From the NCBI RefSeq assembly GCF_041146795.1, contig NC_135182.1:34020509-34084508 (forward strand): a stretch of 64,000 nt of DNA, given 5' to 3'. A program made the position numbers and the translations under genes. Each line of letters begins with the position of its first letter. Position 1 is the first letter of the stretch. The notes under the pieces were generated by a model. That model was not told the DNA's origin, made no database searches, and saw nothing but the letters and a program-made list of their open reading frames with translations. Below are positions 31,013 to 41,296 of this stretch, piece after piece. The stretch is from Maylandia zebra (lineage: Eukaryota > Chordata > Actinopteri > Cichliformes > Cichlidae).

Positions 31013-31790
31013 GTCGACATCATAGTGTTCAGAGAAAAAACAAGCACTGACTATTATGAAAACCAAAGAGATCATTGTCGACTTCAGGTGGCACAGCACT
31101 GACTTAGGCCCCCGATACATCAACAGTGATGGTTGGAGAGGGTCCACACCTTCCGGTTTCCAGGAAGCACAAACTGGACTCCAACCTGCTGCTGATCTTC
31201 TACTACTTGTCCATTGACAGCCTGCTGACATACTGCCTATAAGTAAGGTACGGCAGCTGACCAGATGGGAACAGAGTGAAGCTTCACAGTGTAATCAAGG
31301 CAGCACAGAAGATTATTGGCTGCCCTCTCCCCTCCTTGGCGGACATTTATTTCACCCGCTGCCTCAACAGAGCAACAAACATCATCAAGGGCAGCTCCCA
31401 CCCAGGTTTTGACCTGTTTGACCTGCTTCCCTCAGGGAAGCGCTACAGGTGCATCAGCACAAACACTGACAGACTTAGGAACAGTTCCTTTGCAAAAGCC
31501 ATGAGCACCCTGAACTCACACATGAACCGACGACACAGTTTCACCCCCCAATTCAAGCCTCCCCTCTATACACAGAATATACAAAAACTACCACTACTGT
31601 GCAATATTTAATTTATGTCAAATACCCCACTGTAAAAATAGATATTGACCTGCTCATATGTATACAGTGCCACAGAACTGTGGACCTCACCCCCCTTTCT
31701 TCTTTTCCACATGTCTGCACTGGGTACGAGATGCTCTCAATCTCTTTGTACATGTGTATAGTGACAATAAAAGGCATTCTAGTCAATCAG
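31012..31790 (+). mobile_element. L2-like LINE remnant (D2)
   Basis: Only the 3' half is present. The C-terminal block MKLHSVIKAAQKIIGCPL to LPSGKRYRC is at 31276-31611, and the 3' end GTATAGTGACAATAAA is near 31755. The RT core seen in D1 and D3 is replaced here by the SINE junction. Confidence 0.75.
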
Positions 31791-32261
31791 TTTAGAGGGT
31801 CAAGAACAGCAGGGAGAGAACACGCCTATTGGGGAGGCCTTTGCTGGTAGTTTGTGTGTGGGATGTGGTGCTTCTTGGCCTCACCTGCTGCTGAGAAATG
31901 AGCTACCAGATTTTTATTTTATTTTTTTGCAACTGTACACATTTATTTCTTACTATTTAACAGATTTCTCATTTCTTTTTACTTAATACAGTAAAAAGAA
32001 ACATTTTGTCATGTAGAAAAACTGATTTGCACTGTACATCTTCAGCTTCAACTTTCAATCCTTCAAACAATGGAAAAGCCATTTAATTGTACAAGTGTTA
32101 AGTAAAAACGGATTTCATGTTTGATTAAGCAGAAATTCAAAAACTGGTCCAGTTGCTAAAACCTCTGACTGTTTCAATAAGTGTTAAAGAAAAAGAGGAT
32201 AAAACTGAGAAAACTACTAAAACTGCTTCACATCCATGTGGTTGTGGATCAGATTTATAAG
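31791..32261. other. Receptor 3' flank, part 1 (D2)
   Basis: Cassette sequence interrupted at 32274 by an L1 end. No gene. Confidence 0.6.
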
Positions 32262-32273
32262 ACAGCATAATAT

Positions 32274-33022
32274 GGCGCGGCTGCCCCTCTGTTGGTCTTC
32301 CTTGGTCTCTTGTGTTCTGGGGGCCTCTGGATGTCTGGAGTTTTGATCTCCTCCATACCTGCTTCATACCCTGGAGGACGGGGCTGTGGCTCCCCCACAC
32401 TCCCTAGCAGATCGTTACATGGAGAAACCTTTGGAATGCAAGCATGCTGATCCACACAGGTATGCACACAGGTGTACACACGGGTATTCACAGATGCGGA
32501 CTACAGCTTTCTTGGCTGCTGCCTCAAAGCACATTGTGCGCTGTCTATCTTGCGTGCTGCACAATATCGTTTATTATTTAGTATCTACTGATATCTACTG
32601 CTAGCTAGTTTATTGTGATGGTGCCGTTTTTTTTATTATGTTGCTCTTTGTTGTTTGCTTTCTCTTCTGTTTTTTTTCTCCATACAGGTGACCCAGGTGT
32701 TTTGTTTCTTTGTTTGTTTGCTTTTTTCTTTCTTCCCCCCTTCTCACCGTCTCTTCTCCCCTTTGGTTTTCTTTCTCTCCCTCTCTTTCTTTCATTCTTT
32801 CCCCCTGTCCTATCCCCCAGTCATGTCTGTCCCGTTTGTAGCAACTGAAAATAAAATAAATTCATAATTATAATAAAGGTCAATCAAATGGACCAATATG
32901 GCAAGGCCATGATGATCCACTTGGTAAAATAAATCCGCTTGGCATCTTTCTTGGCCTTAAGACAACAATTCTGATGGCTAAAGATCCAAACGGGACACAA
33001 AAAAAACAAAACAAAAAAAAAA
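32274..33022 (+). mobile_element. 5'-truncated LINE-1 3' UTR (copy L1-b)
   Basis: Bounded by ACAGCATAATAT duplicates at 32262-32273 and 33023-33034. D1 and D3 hold the empty site. The insert matches the last 750 nt of the L1-a UTR (inverse of 1755-2500) and ends in an A-rich tail. It lies about 0.4 kb downstream of receptor OR-2 and faces it. Confidence 0.85.
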
Positions 33023-33034
33023 ACAGCATAATAT

Positions 33035-33415
33035 CAAAATAGATTGACACTCTGATAGTGCTGCCACATCTAAAACAGTTTGTCTTTTAATCCTTTTCAC
33101 ATGTGCAGTCTCGACGGTGCCAGTTATTTCCTTGAACAGTAATGAGAAGAAAGAGAGTGAAATTTACAGCCTTTCTACATATCAGTGGGGTTTGTTTTGG
33201 TAATTAGGCAGGTGACCATCAAAAATACATTTAGTGCAAAGACATCTACAAAATGTAAATCATCTGGGAAATGCAGATAAATAATAAAACTTCATATCCG
33301 CTCACATCAATAGACATGTTTTCAGACAACTCCAAATAAAACACAAATTTCAGTAAAAATTAAACATTTTTTTTGGACTTATTTTAAAATGGATGTCAAA
33401 CAATGGGTGTGACAC
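33035..33415. other. Receptor 3' flank, part 2 (D2)
   Basis: Cassette sequence as in 15650-16048. No gene. Confidence 0.6.
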
Positions 33416-34387
33416 TTAGCTGTGTGTGAAGCTATTTTCTGATCGAATAAAACAAAAAATAGTTCCTTTTAAAATAACAACACTATGAAATTTTTTTCTA
33501 ATTTTGGTCAGTTTGAAACCGTAAATTAGAGGATTCATAATAGGAGGAATGACAAGAAATTCTATTGCTACAAAGTTTTGAAGGGTCCAAGGCAACTCTT
33601 TCGAACCCAGTCGCATACTTATAATATTAGTAAGTATTGCCACAACAAAAGTAAATAATGAGACGAGATGTGGGACACATGTTTGCATGAACTTTGCTCT
33701 GTTTTCTATAGACTTTACACATGTTTGAATGATATACATATAGGACCAAACTATAAAAACACCATGAAGCAAATAAATAATTATTGTAATATTTGCAAAT
33801 ATGCCATTAACTATAGTTTGTGCTGGAAAACAAGCGAGTTGAACAATAATCCAGTTCACACAGAAGAGTCTGGAAATATACGGGCTGCATAACTTCAGTC
33901 TGGATGTTAGAAAGGCATTCACAGTCATAATGCAGAAATTTGTGAACCACAAAAAACATGCAAACCTAATGACTCTTTGCTTTGACATGATAGAGTGGTA
34001 CTTCAGTGGCTGACATATGGCCACATATCTGTCATATGCCATGAGTGCAAGAATCGACAGTTCGCCGCAGACAAAAGAATTAATCACCTGAGACTGAATA
34101 AGGCAACCGTAATATGAGATGAGATGAACATCAGAGAGGAGATCCCAGAGAATTTTGGGAAAGAAACCTGCTGTTCCATAAAGTGCATTGATGCAAAAGA
34201 CACAGAGCAGAATATACATTGATTCCTGGAGGTTGCTGTCCAAGATGATGATCACAATGAGAGAAACACTGACGAGGCAAATGAAGCAGTAGCAAAACAA
34301 ACTGAGGAAAAAGAGAACAAACCTGTGACTGACTGTTTCATTGAAACCTGAAAGAAAAAACATTGTTATTACAGAAACATTATTCAT
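33416..34387 (-). CDS. Olfactory receptor OR-2 (D2)
   Basis: An intact 323-residue single-exon odorant receptor paralogous to OR-1 and OR-3. It carries LQESMY in TM2 (His to Gln compared with the others), MAYDRYVAICQPLKYHS after TM3, the FMQTCVPHL TM6 lead-in and PPIMNPLIYGF in TM7. The start of TM3 reads SQVINSFV, different from both paralogues, while the surrounding CLIQ and CGELSILAL are identical. EC2/TM5 also differs (ANWIIVQ-type changes, IVNGIFANI). Function is inferred from family membership; the ligand is unknown. A D2-specific hAT MITE lies 184 bp upstream of the start codon and could affect its promoter. Confidence 0.92.
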   Translation of the reverse strand: MNNVSVITMFFLSGFNETVSHRFVLFFLSLFCYCFICLVSVSLIVIIILDSNLQESMYILLCVFCINALYGTAGFFPKILWDLLSDVHLISYYGCLIQSQVINSFVCGELSILALMAYDRYVAICQPLKYHSIMSKQRVIRFACFLWFTNFCIMTVNAFLTSRLKLCSPYISRLFCVNWIIVQLACFPAQTIVNGIFANITIIIYLLHGVFIVWSYMYIIQTCVKSIENRAKFMQTCVPHLVSLFTFVVAILTNIISMRLGSKELPWTLQNFVAIEFLVIPPIMNPLIYGFKLTKIRKKFHSVVILKGTIFCFIRSENSFTHS

Positions 34388-34571
34388 TGTGATTGAGAGA
34401 TCTAAGTGAAGCCTAGTCTCTCACTGTATCTGTTCTCCTCTCTCCTCTATCAGGTACAGATAACAGCAACACGTGAGCTGGGATTTCAAACCAGCCAATC
34501 ATTGATGTGGAATGAAAGCTCACAGCTTTGGAAAATCACAGGGGATTTAATATGTATCATGTACTAAACAC

Positions 34572-36018
34572 TAGGGGTGCAACGATACACAAAATTCACG
34601 GTTCGGTTTGATGCTTTGTTATCACAGTTCGATATTTTTTCGATACAAAAAAAAATGTTCATGCCTTTTTAATTTGTCATTTATTAAAATTATAAATATA
34701 TATTTTAACTCAAAAGTACAGTTTTTAAATTTAACCCTAACCCTTGTGCGTGTTTTTTATTTTGACAGCGAATGCGCACCTGCGGACCACTTATGTGCAG
34801 CCCTGGTTATTTAGCTCGTCATATTGCAGCCACAGAAATTCTTTTGTCCATGAAACCATAAAGCTGCACTTTCTTTTTGCCTTATAGTCTGATTTGTCAT
34901 AACTTTTCCGTTTTGCGGTAAGCTTTTTTTGGCTGTCACTTCTTCACCCTGACCTGTCTTATTTGGCTCAGCAGAACTGAAATATATATCCTGCTGCTTT
35001 TACACACGCACTCACATAAGCTCAGCGATTCTCTGTGCGATCAACCTCTCACATGTTTAAGCTTACTGCGGGAGATTTCACTTGTCATGTTTGCATAGTA
35101 AGCTAACGATTGATAAGACGATGTCAGAGGAATTGGTGCACAAATTATCATCACTCACCAATCAGTACTGTCGCTCTCTATACACAGTTCGCGCGATTGC
35201 AAAGTGAAAGCAAAAAAACAAGCGCAAATTCAAACTCGATTTCAATATGTCACATATTGACAGTGGCTCACCGATGCCAATGACATAATTACCCAGCTAC
35301 ATTTCTGAAAGAATGCAAAAGCATTGATTTTTCCTTCCTACAATAGCCCGACGGGCAGGGCAGAGATAGATTTTGGTAGCCCGACTGGAAAAATCGCTAG
35401 CCCTGGGACGTCGATGTGCAGTCATATTCGTTGTGTTCCCACTAGTGCTTTCAGGTTAACCTCGTTAAAATGACCTTAACGCCACAACACGGCAAATCTC
35501 CGTTAACGAGCTACCCCCGATAGCCCCGTGCATGGGGCTAGACGGCCAACATGTTAATGAGCTAACTGCGCTAACACACTAGCTCCCACCCATGTAATTG
35601 AGCATTGCGTGGCACATCCAACATACTGTTTTACTTTAGTCCATGACGCGCTTACCTTCAGGGTCATACGTCACATGAAAACCAAAATAATTCCAAACGC
35701 CAGATCTGAATGAGGGTGGGGGAGGTTCAATTTGCCATGTTGCAAGGAGAGCTTAACTTCTGTCTCGCTAGCTTGCCCTGCGCTCTTCCTTCTGACTATG
35801 CTGTCTGTGTGGAGCGCTCAGTGGATCTGCGCTCGACAGTGCAGCCTAGGCGGAGTAGTCGAACGCAGATTCACTGAGCGCTCCACACAGACAGCATCGT
35901 CAGAAGGAAAGTTGATAAAATAAATTACAAATGTTGTATTGTTCGATACATATGCGTACCGAACCGAAAGCACTGTATCGAACGGTTCAATATCGATACG
36001 AATATCGTTGCACCCCTA
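34572..36018. mobile_element. Non-autonomous hAT element (D2-specific)
   Basis: Both ends begin TAGGGGTGCAACGATA, and the element is flanked by an exact 8-bp duplicate CTAAACAC (34564-34571 and 36019-36026). D1 and D3 retain the single-copy site. The 1447-bp insert encodes no transposase. It has subterminal CGGTTCGGT repeats and a long internal hairpin at 35786-35909. Confidence 0.9.
35786..35909. repeat. Internal 52-bp-arm hairpin in hAT MITE
   Basis: Arms at 35786-35837 and 35858-35909 are inverse complements with about 3 mismatches, separated by 20 nt. The core CTGTCTGTGTGGAGCGCTCA pairs without error. Confidence 0.9.
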
Positions 36019-36026
36019 CTAAACAC

Positions 36027-36464
36027 ATAATAAAACAAACCTGCAGGTTCTTGAAAAAGAAATATTAAAACGTTTTACAACTTTATTTAAAAAATGCTTT
36101 CTTCATAATACTGTTAGGAATTTCTTACATTTATGCCAATTAAACATAATTGTCTAGGACTTGTTGTGGTTTTCTTCTGTTTTTCATTGTAGTCTTTCGT
36201 AGTCCAGTCAGATCATTGTTGCTTCAGTGATAAGGATCAGGCTCTCTGACGTTTGCTGAAGTCACTAGTAAGACAGTAAGAAGTTCTTGTGAATGTTGCT
36301 TTGTCTTTGCCTCTTAGTAACTCTGTGGAAAAAAGAATTGTTTGCACCTGTTACCTGCTACTTACCTGTTACTCTGCCGCCTGCTCACTCTCTACCTTTC
36401 CTATTCCACAATGGAAAGATTCCATCCCAGGTGCTTTTCCAATTTTCTGCAGAGTGATGTAACC
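36027..36464. other. Cassette sequence, no gene seen
   Basis: Aligns with D1 17215-17650 and D3 50777-51100. No coding content. Confidence 0.6.
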
Positions 36465-36690
36465 TTATTGTTGCACCACGATCACCCCCTTTTCCTCCAG
36501 CCCAGAAATGAGTAAATCAAAGGGTTTTTTTTTGCATAAAACCATGGTCTCAGAGATCAGGTTGTAAATTCTGAGTTGCTGCAGGAACCACAACCTCTGC
36601 TGGGCCTTCTTCTGGATAGAGTCTATATGTGGGGACCACTTCAGATCATGTGGAAAGGTGGATCCTAGGAATCTGAAGTTATCCACGGTA
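36465..36690 (-). pseudogene. LINE RT C-terminal remnant (D2)
   Basis: Sister of 17651-17880. It encodes FRFLGSTFPHDLKW and KKAQQRLWFLQQLR. Confidence 0.65.
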
Positions 36691-36839
36691 AGTACTCTAT
36701 TTTTGAGGATAGTTAGGGTGAGTCTGAAGGTTCACTGCCACCTCCACGGTTGGGTCTGGGTGGTTCTGACTGCAACAGTGGAACAGCTGGTCCACATCCT
36801 GTTTCTATGCGGACTCATCTTCATTGTGGATCAGACCAG

Positions 36840-36955
36840 TGATTACCAGTTTGCAAATCATGCGAACAGATCCATAGAAGATGCCATCAACGTAGCTCTC
36901 CACTCTGTGCTGAGCCACCTGGAGCAGCGGCAAAGCTACGTCAGAAAGCTCTTTG
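36840..36955 (+). pseudogene. L2-like RT fragment (D2)
   Basis: Sister of 17990-18130: QFANHANRSIEDAINVAL then SYVRKLFV. Confidence 0.6.
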
Positions 36956-37430
36956 TGGGTGTTCTCAGAATCTCATCTCTACTTTGTGGTTCTGTTGGCT
37001 TCATCAGGTGATGGCCTTCTGCTCGCTTTGGAACGGTTCAAAGCTGAGTTTGAAGCAGTGGGAATGAGAATCTGCACCTCCAAATCTGAGGGCACGGTCC
37101 TCAGCTGGAAAAGGGTGGAGGGCCCACTTCAAGTCAGGGACGAGTTCCTGCCCCAAGTTTAAGTATCTCAGGGTCTTGTTCATGAGTGACGAGAGACAGA
37201 CGGATTGGTGCTGCGGCTGCAGTGATATGGATGCAATACCAGTCTGTTGTGGTGAAGAGAGAGCTGAGTGTAAAAGCGAAGCTCTCAATTTACTGGTCGA
37301 TCTACGTCCCTCCCCTCCCCTATGGTCATGAGCTGTGGGTAGTGATCGAAAGAACGAGATTGCGGATACAAGCGGCAGAAATGGGCTTCCTCCGAAGGGT
37401 GGCTGGCCTCTTCCTTAGAGATAGGGTGAG
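36953..37430 (+). pseudogene. Non-LTR LINE RT, uninterrupted copy, part 1
   Basis: This is the only place where the old LINE is continuous across the gypsy target: SKSEGTVLSWKRVEGPLQV, then CCAAG at 37153-37157, then FKYLRVLFMSDE, VVVKRELSVKAKLS, YGHELWVVIE and FLRRVAGLFLRDRV. It is interrupted at 37431 by L1-c and resumes at 38169. It supplies the pre-insertion sequence for the split gypsy element. Confidence 0.7.
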
Positions 37431-38119
37431 ATCTGGGACTCTCCTCAGCTCTTACTGGAACAGTGGCGCGGCTGCCCCTCTGTTGGTCTTCCATGGTCTC
37501 TTGTGTTCTGGGGGCCTCTGGATGTCTGGAGTTTTGATCTCCTCCATACCCGCTTCACACCCTGGAGGACGGGGCTGTGGCCCCCCCACACTCCCTAGCA
37601 GATCATTACATGGAGAAACCTTTGGAATGCAAGCATGCTGATCCACACAGGTATGCACACATGGGTATTCACAGACGCGGACTAAAGCTTTCTTGGCTGC
37701 TGCCTCAAAGCACACTGTGCGCTGTCTATCTTGCGTGCTGCACAATATCGTTTATTATTTAGTAAATATTGATATCTATGACTAGCTAGTTTATTGTGAT
37801 GGTGCTTTGTTTTCTCTATTATTATGTTGCTCTTTGTTGTTTGCTGTCTCCTCTGTTTGTTTTTTTTGTTTGTTTGTTTTTTTTCTCCATACAGGTGACC
37901 CAGGAGTTCTTTTTTTTTCTCTCTCTCTTCCCCCCCCTTCTCACCGTCTCTTCTCCCCTTTGGTTTTCTTTCTTTCTCTCCCCCTCTTTCTCTCATTCAT
38001 TCCCCCTGTCCTATTTATTAAAAAAAAAAAAAAAAAAAAAAAAAGACAAAGGATGAACTGAAGCTCTGCCATCACGTAATGCCGCATACTGCTGTTTCTG
38101 ATGTCATTTAGAAAAAAAA

Positions 38120-38151
<32 letters not shown>

Positions 38152-38154
38152 AAA
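37431..38154 (+). mobile_element. LINE-1 3' UTR copy L1-c with two A-tracts
   Basis: Bounded by AGAGATAGGGTGAG at 37417-37430 and 38155-38168; D2 carries the single site near 30757. The first part matches the L1-a and L1-b UTR up to CCCTGTCCTAT. An A-tract (38020-38044) follows, then 67 bp of unrelated sequence, then a second A-tract (38112-38154). Confidence 0.85.
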
Positions 38155-38168
38155 AGAGATAGGGTGAG

Positions 38169-38477
38169 AAGTTCAGTCTTCCGGGAGGGGCTCAGATCAG
38201 AGCAGCTGCTCCTCCACATTGAATTGAGCCATTTGAGGTTGTTCAAGCATCCTGGGCACCCCCTGAATGAGGTGTTTCGGGCATGTCCCACCAGGAGGAG
38301 GCCCCGAGGCAGACCTGGGACACACTAGAGAGATTTTATCTCTCAGCTGGCTTGGGAACTCCTTGGTGTTCCCCCAGATAAGCTGGAGGAGGTGGCTGAG
38401 GAGAGGGTGGTCTGGGCTTCTCTGCTAGGGCTGCGGCCCCTGTGACCCAGCCCCGGATAAGCAGATGGATGGATGGA
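38169..38477 (+). pseudogene. Non-LTR LINE RT, uninterrupted copy, part 2
   Basis: Continues the frame of 36953-37430 after L1-c: VRSSVFREGLRSEQLLLHIE, FRACPTRRRPRGRPG and [10 protein letters not shown], ending in GCAGATGGATGGATGG. This is the C-terminal tail and GGAT-type 3' end of the LINE. One stop after GRPGTH. Confidence 0.7.
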
Positions 38478-39201
38478 TGCTCTTTGTGGATTACAGCTCA
38501 GCTTTCTATAGAATCATCCCGGATATCCTCTTCACCAAACTGGTCACTCTTGGCCTTTGACTTTCTCACCAACCGGCCCCAGACTGTAAGACTTGGCCCC
38601 CATCTCTCCTCCACTCGCATGCTGAGCACTGGCTCCCCACAAGGCTGTGTGCTGAGCCCCCTCCTGTATTGTCTCTAAACCTAAGACTGCAGTTCGACCC
38701 ACAACAACAACATCATCATCAAGTTTGCTGAAGACACCACATTAGTCAGACTTATCTCAAAGATGGGAACAGAGTGAAGTTTCACAGTGTAATCAAGGCA
38801 GCATAGAAGATTATTGGCTGCCCTCTCCCCTCCTTGGCGGACAATTGTTTCACCCGCTGCCTCAACAGAGCAACAAACATCATCAAGGGCAGCTGCCACC
38901 CAGGTTTTGACCTGTTTGATCTACTTCCCTCAGGGAAGCGCTACAGGTGCATCAGCACAAACACTGACAGACTTAGGAACAGTTCCTTTGCAAAAGCCAT
39001 GAGCACCCTGAACTCACACATGAACCGACGACACAGTTTCACCCCCCAATTCAAGCCTCTCCTCTATACACAGAATATACAAACACTACCACCACTGTGC
39101 AATATTTAATTTATGTCAAATACCTCACTGTAAATATAAACTATTTATTTCTTTCCAATATTTGTATATTTGATATTTTTTGATATTGACCTGCTCATAT
39201 G
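38478..39201 (+). mobile_element. L2-like LINE remnant (D3, part 1)
   Basis: [47 protein letters not shown] and then the C-terminal block (DLLPSGKRYRC) at about 38834-39109. It is split at 39201 by a SINE; the last 110 bp are at 41297-41408. Confidence 0.75.
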
Positions 39202-39308
39202 ACTGGGCGATCGTGGCTCAAGAGTTTTTTCCAATGGATAACAGGGTTATGTTGATGCAACCACGGGTAACCCAGAACTAGTAACGTGAGTGTAGCTTGA
39301 AACACATA

Positions 39309-40871
39309 CAGGGAGTGCAGAATTATTAGGCAAATGAGTATTTTGTCCACATCATCCTCTTCATGCATGTTGTCTTACTCCAAGCTGTATAGGCTCGAAA
39401 GCCTACTACCAATTAAGCATATTAGGTGATGTGCAACTCTGTAATGAGAAGGGGTGTGGTCTAATGACATCAACACCCTATATCAGGTGTGCATAATTAT
39501 TAGGCAACTTCCTTTCCTTTGGCAAAATGGGTCAAAAGAAGGACTTGACAGGCTCAGAAAAGTCAAAAATAGTGAGATATCTTGCAGAGGGATGCAGCAG
39601 TCTCAAAATTGCAAAGCTTCTGAAGCGTGATCATTGAACAATCAAGCGTTTCATTCAAAATAGTCAACAGGGTCGCAAGAAGCGTGTGGAAAAACCAAGG
39701 CTCAAAATAACTGCCCATGAACTGAGAAAAGTCAAGCGTGCAGCTGCCAAGATGCCACATGCCACCAGTTTGGCCATATTTCAGAGCTGCAACATCACTG
39801 GAGTGCCCAAAAGCACAAGGTGTGCAATACTCAGCGACATGGCCAAGGTAAGAAAGGCTGAAAGACGACCACCACTGAACAAGACACACAAGCTGAAACG
39901 TCAAGACTGGGCCAAGAAATATCTCAAGACTGGTTTTTCTAAGGTTTTATGGACTGATGAAATGAGAGTGAGTCTTGATGGGCCAGATGGATGGGCCCGT
40001 GGCTGGATTGGTAAAGGGCAGAGAGCTCCAGTCCGACTCAGACGCCAGCAAGGTGGAGGTGGAGTACTGGTTTGGGCTGGTATCATCAAAGATGAGCTTG
40101 TGGGGCCTTTTCGGGTTGAGGATGGAGTCAAGCTCAACTCCCAGTCCTACTGCCAGTTTCTGGAAGACACCTTCTTCAAGCAGTGGTACAGAAGGAAGTC
40201 TGCATCCTTCAAGAAAAACATGATTTTCATGCAGGACAATGCTCCATCACACGTGTCCAAGTACTCCACAGCGTGGCTGGCAAGAAAGGGTATAAAAGAA
40301 GAAAAACGAATGACATGGCCACCTTGTTCACCTGATCTGAACCCCATTGAGAACCTGTGGTCCATCATCAAATGTGAGATTTACAAGGAGGGAAAACAGT
40401 ACACCTCTCTGAACAGTGTCTGGGAGGCTGTGGTTGCTGCTGCACGCAATGTTGATGGTGAACAGATCAAAACACTGACAGAATCCATGGATGGCAGGCT
40501 TTTGAGTGTCCTTGCAAAGAAAGGTGGCTATATTGGTCGCTGATTTGTTTTTGTTTTGTTTTTGAATGTCAGAAATGTATATTTGTGAATGTGGAGATGT
40601 TATATTGGTTTCACTGGTAAAAATAAATAATTGAAATGGGTATATATTTGTTTTTTGTCAAGTTGCCTAATAATTATGCACAGTAATTGTCACCTGCACA
40701 CACAGATATCCCCCTAAAATAGCTAAAACTAAAAACAAACTAAAAACTACTTCCAAAAACATTCAGCTTTGATATTAATGAGTTTTTTGGGTTCATTGAG
40801 AACATGGTTGTTGTTCAATAATAACATTATTCCTCAAAAATACAACTTGCCTAATAATTCTGCACTCCCTG
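39309..40871. mobile_element. Tc1-like transposon, DD37E type
   Basis: Both termini read CAGGGAGTGCAGAATTATTA and the element is flanked by TA at 39307-39308 and 40872-40873. The length is 1563 bp. Subterminal copies of GCATAATTATTAGGCAA (39491-39507) and its inverse (about 40664-40680) give an IR/DR-like architecture. It contains a nearly intact transposase gene. Confidence 0.92.
39527..40543 (+). pseudogene. Tc1-like transposase with one nonsense codon
   Basis: The frame from ATG 39527 to TGA 40541 would be 338 codons, normal for Tc1-like transposases. Its only visible lesion is TGA at 39635-39637 (codon 37), in the first helix-turn-helix, where related enzymes commonly have Arg (a CGA to TGA change would do). 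Downstream are the second DNA-binding part, the basic NLS-like KTHKLKRQ, and the DDE catalytic domain: LWTDEMRVSL, FMQDNAPSH and SPDLNPIENLW. There are 37 residues between the second Asp and the Glu, so this is DD37E rather than the classical DD34E. An internal Met at 39686 could start a 285-residue product lacking the first DNA-binding motif. Confidence 0.9.
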
Positions 40872-41296
40872 TACAGCTGTATAGTCTGGGAATGATTGCC
40901 AGAGAGAGTCAGTGGAACGGGCTCAGTGATATGAGTGATGTTAGGAAGCTGCTGGCCACTGAGGGCGGGGACTTGGAGTGGGACGATCGTGGCTCAAGAG
41001 TTGGGAGTTCGTCTTGTAATCGGACGGTTGCCGGTTCGAGCCCCGGCTTGGACAGTCTCGGTCTTTGTGTCCTTGGGCAAGACACTTCACCCGTTGCCTA
41101 CTGGTGGTGGTCAGAGGGCCCGGTGGCGCAGGTGTCCAGCAGCCTCGCCTCTGTCAGTGCGCCCCAGGGTGGCTGTGGCTACAATGTAGCTGCCATCACC
41201 AGTGTGTGAATATGGGTGGATGACTGAATGTGTAAAGTGCTTTGGGGTCCTTAGGGACTAAGTAAAGCGCTTTACAAAATACAGGCCATTTACAAT

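Larger units (their letters stand above)
26727..37430. repeat. Tandem cassette D2 (olfactory receptor unit 2)
   Basis: The second copy of the receptor cassette and the least disturbed in its left half: it keeps the complete hAT element and the empty sites for most D1 insertions. Private additions are a (GT)n expansion (27427-27490), a SINE (30781-31012), an L1 3' end (32274-33022) and a hAT MITE (34572-36018). Confidence 0.85.
39227..40983 (-). mobile_element. Retroposed gypsy transcript fragment, split by Tc1
   Basis: 39227-39306 and 40874-40983 together are the inverse complement of gypsy protease sequence 20007-20196. The insert is bounded by a 19-bp duplicate of SINE sequence (39208-39226 and 40984-41002), which points to LINE-type target-primed insertion. 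It ends exactly at the gypsy A-run GATTGGAAAAA, suggesting the transcript was primed internally. Confidence 0.75.
39202..41296 (+). repeat. tRNA-derived SINE (D3), interrupted
   Basis: The SINE body is at 40984-41296, with its first bases duplicated at 39202-39226. It has the head GATCGTGGCTCAAGAGTTGG, the B box GGTTCGAGCCCCG and a tail ending AAGCGCTTTACAAAATACAG. It inserted into L2 at ATATG (duplicated near 39197 and 41297). The same SINE family as 9707-10020. Confidence 0.75.

Noticed and set aside
18101-38328. Lys-rich frame near 38101-38328
   Set aside because: The first part encodes the poly(A) tail of L1-c; only the downstream LINE part is meaningful and is annotated separately.
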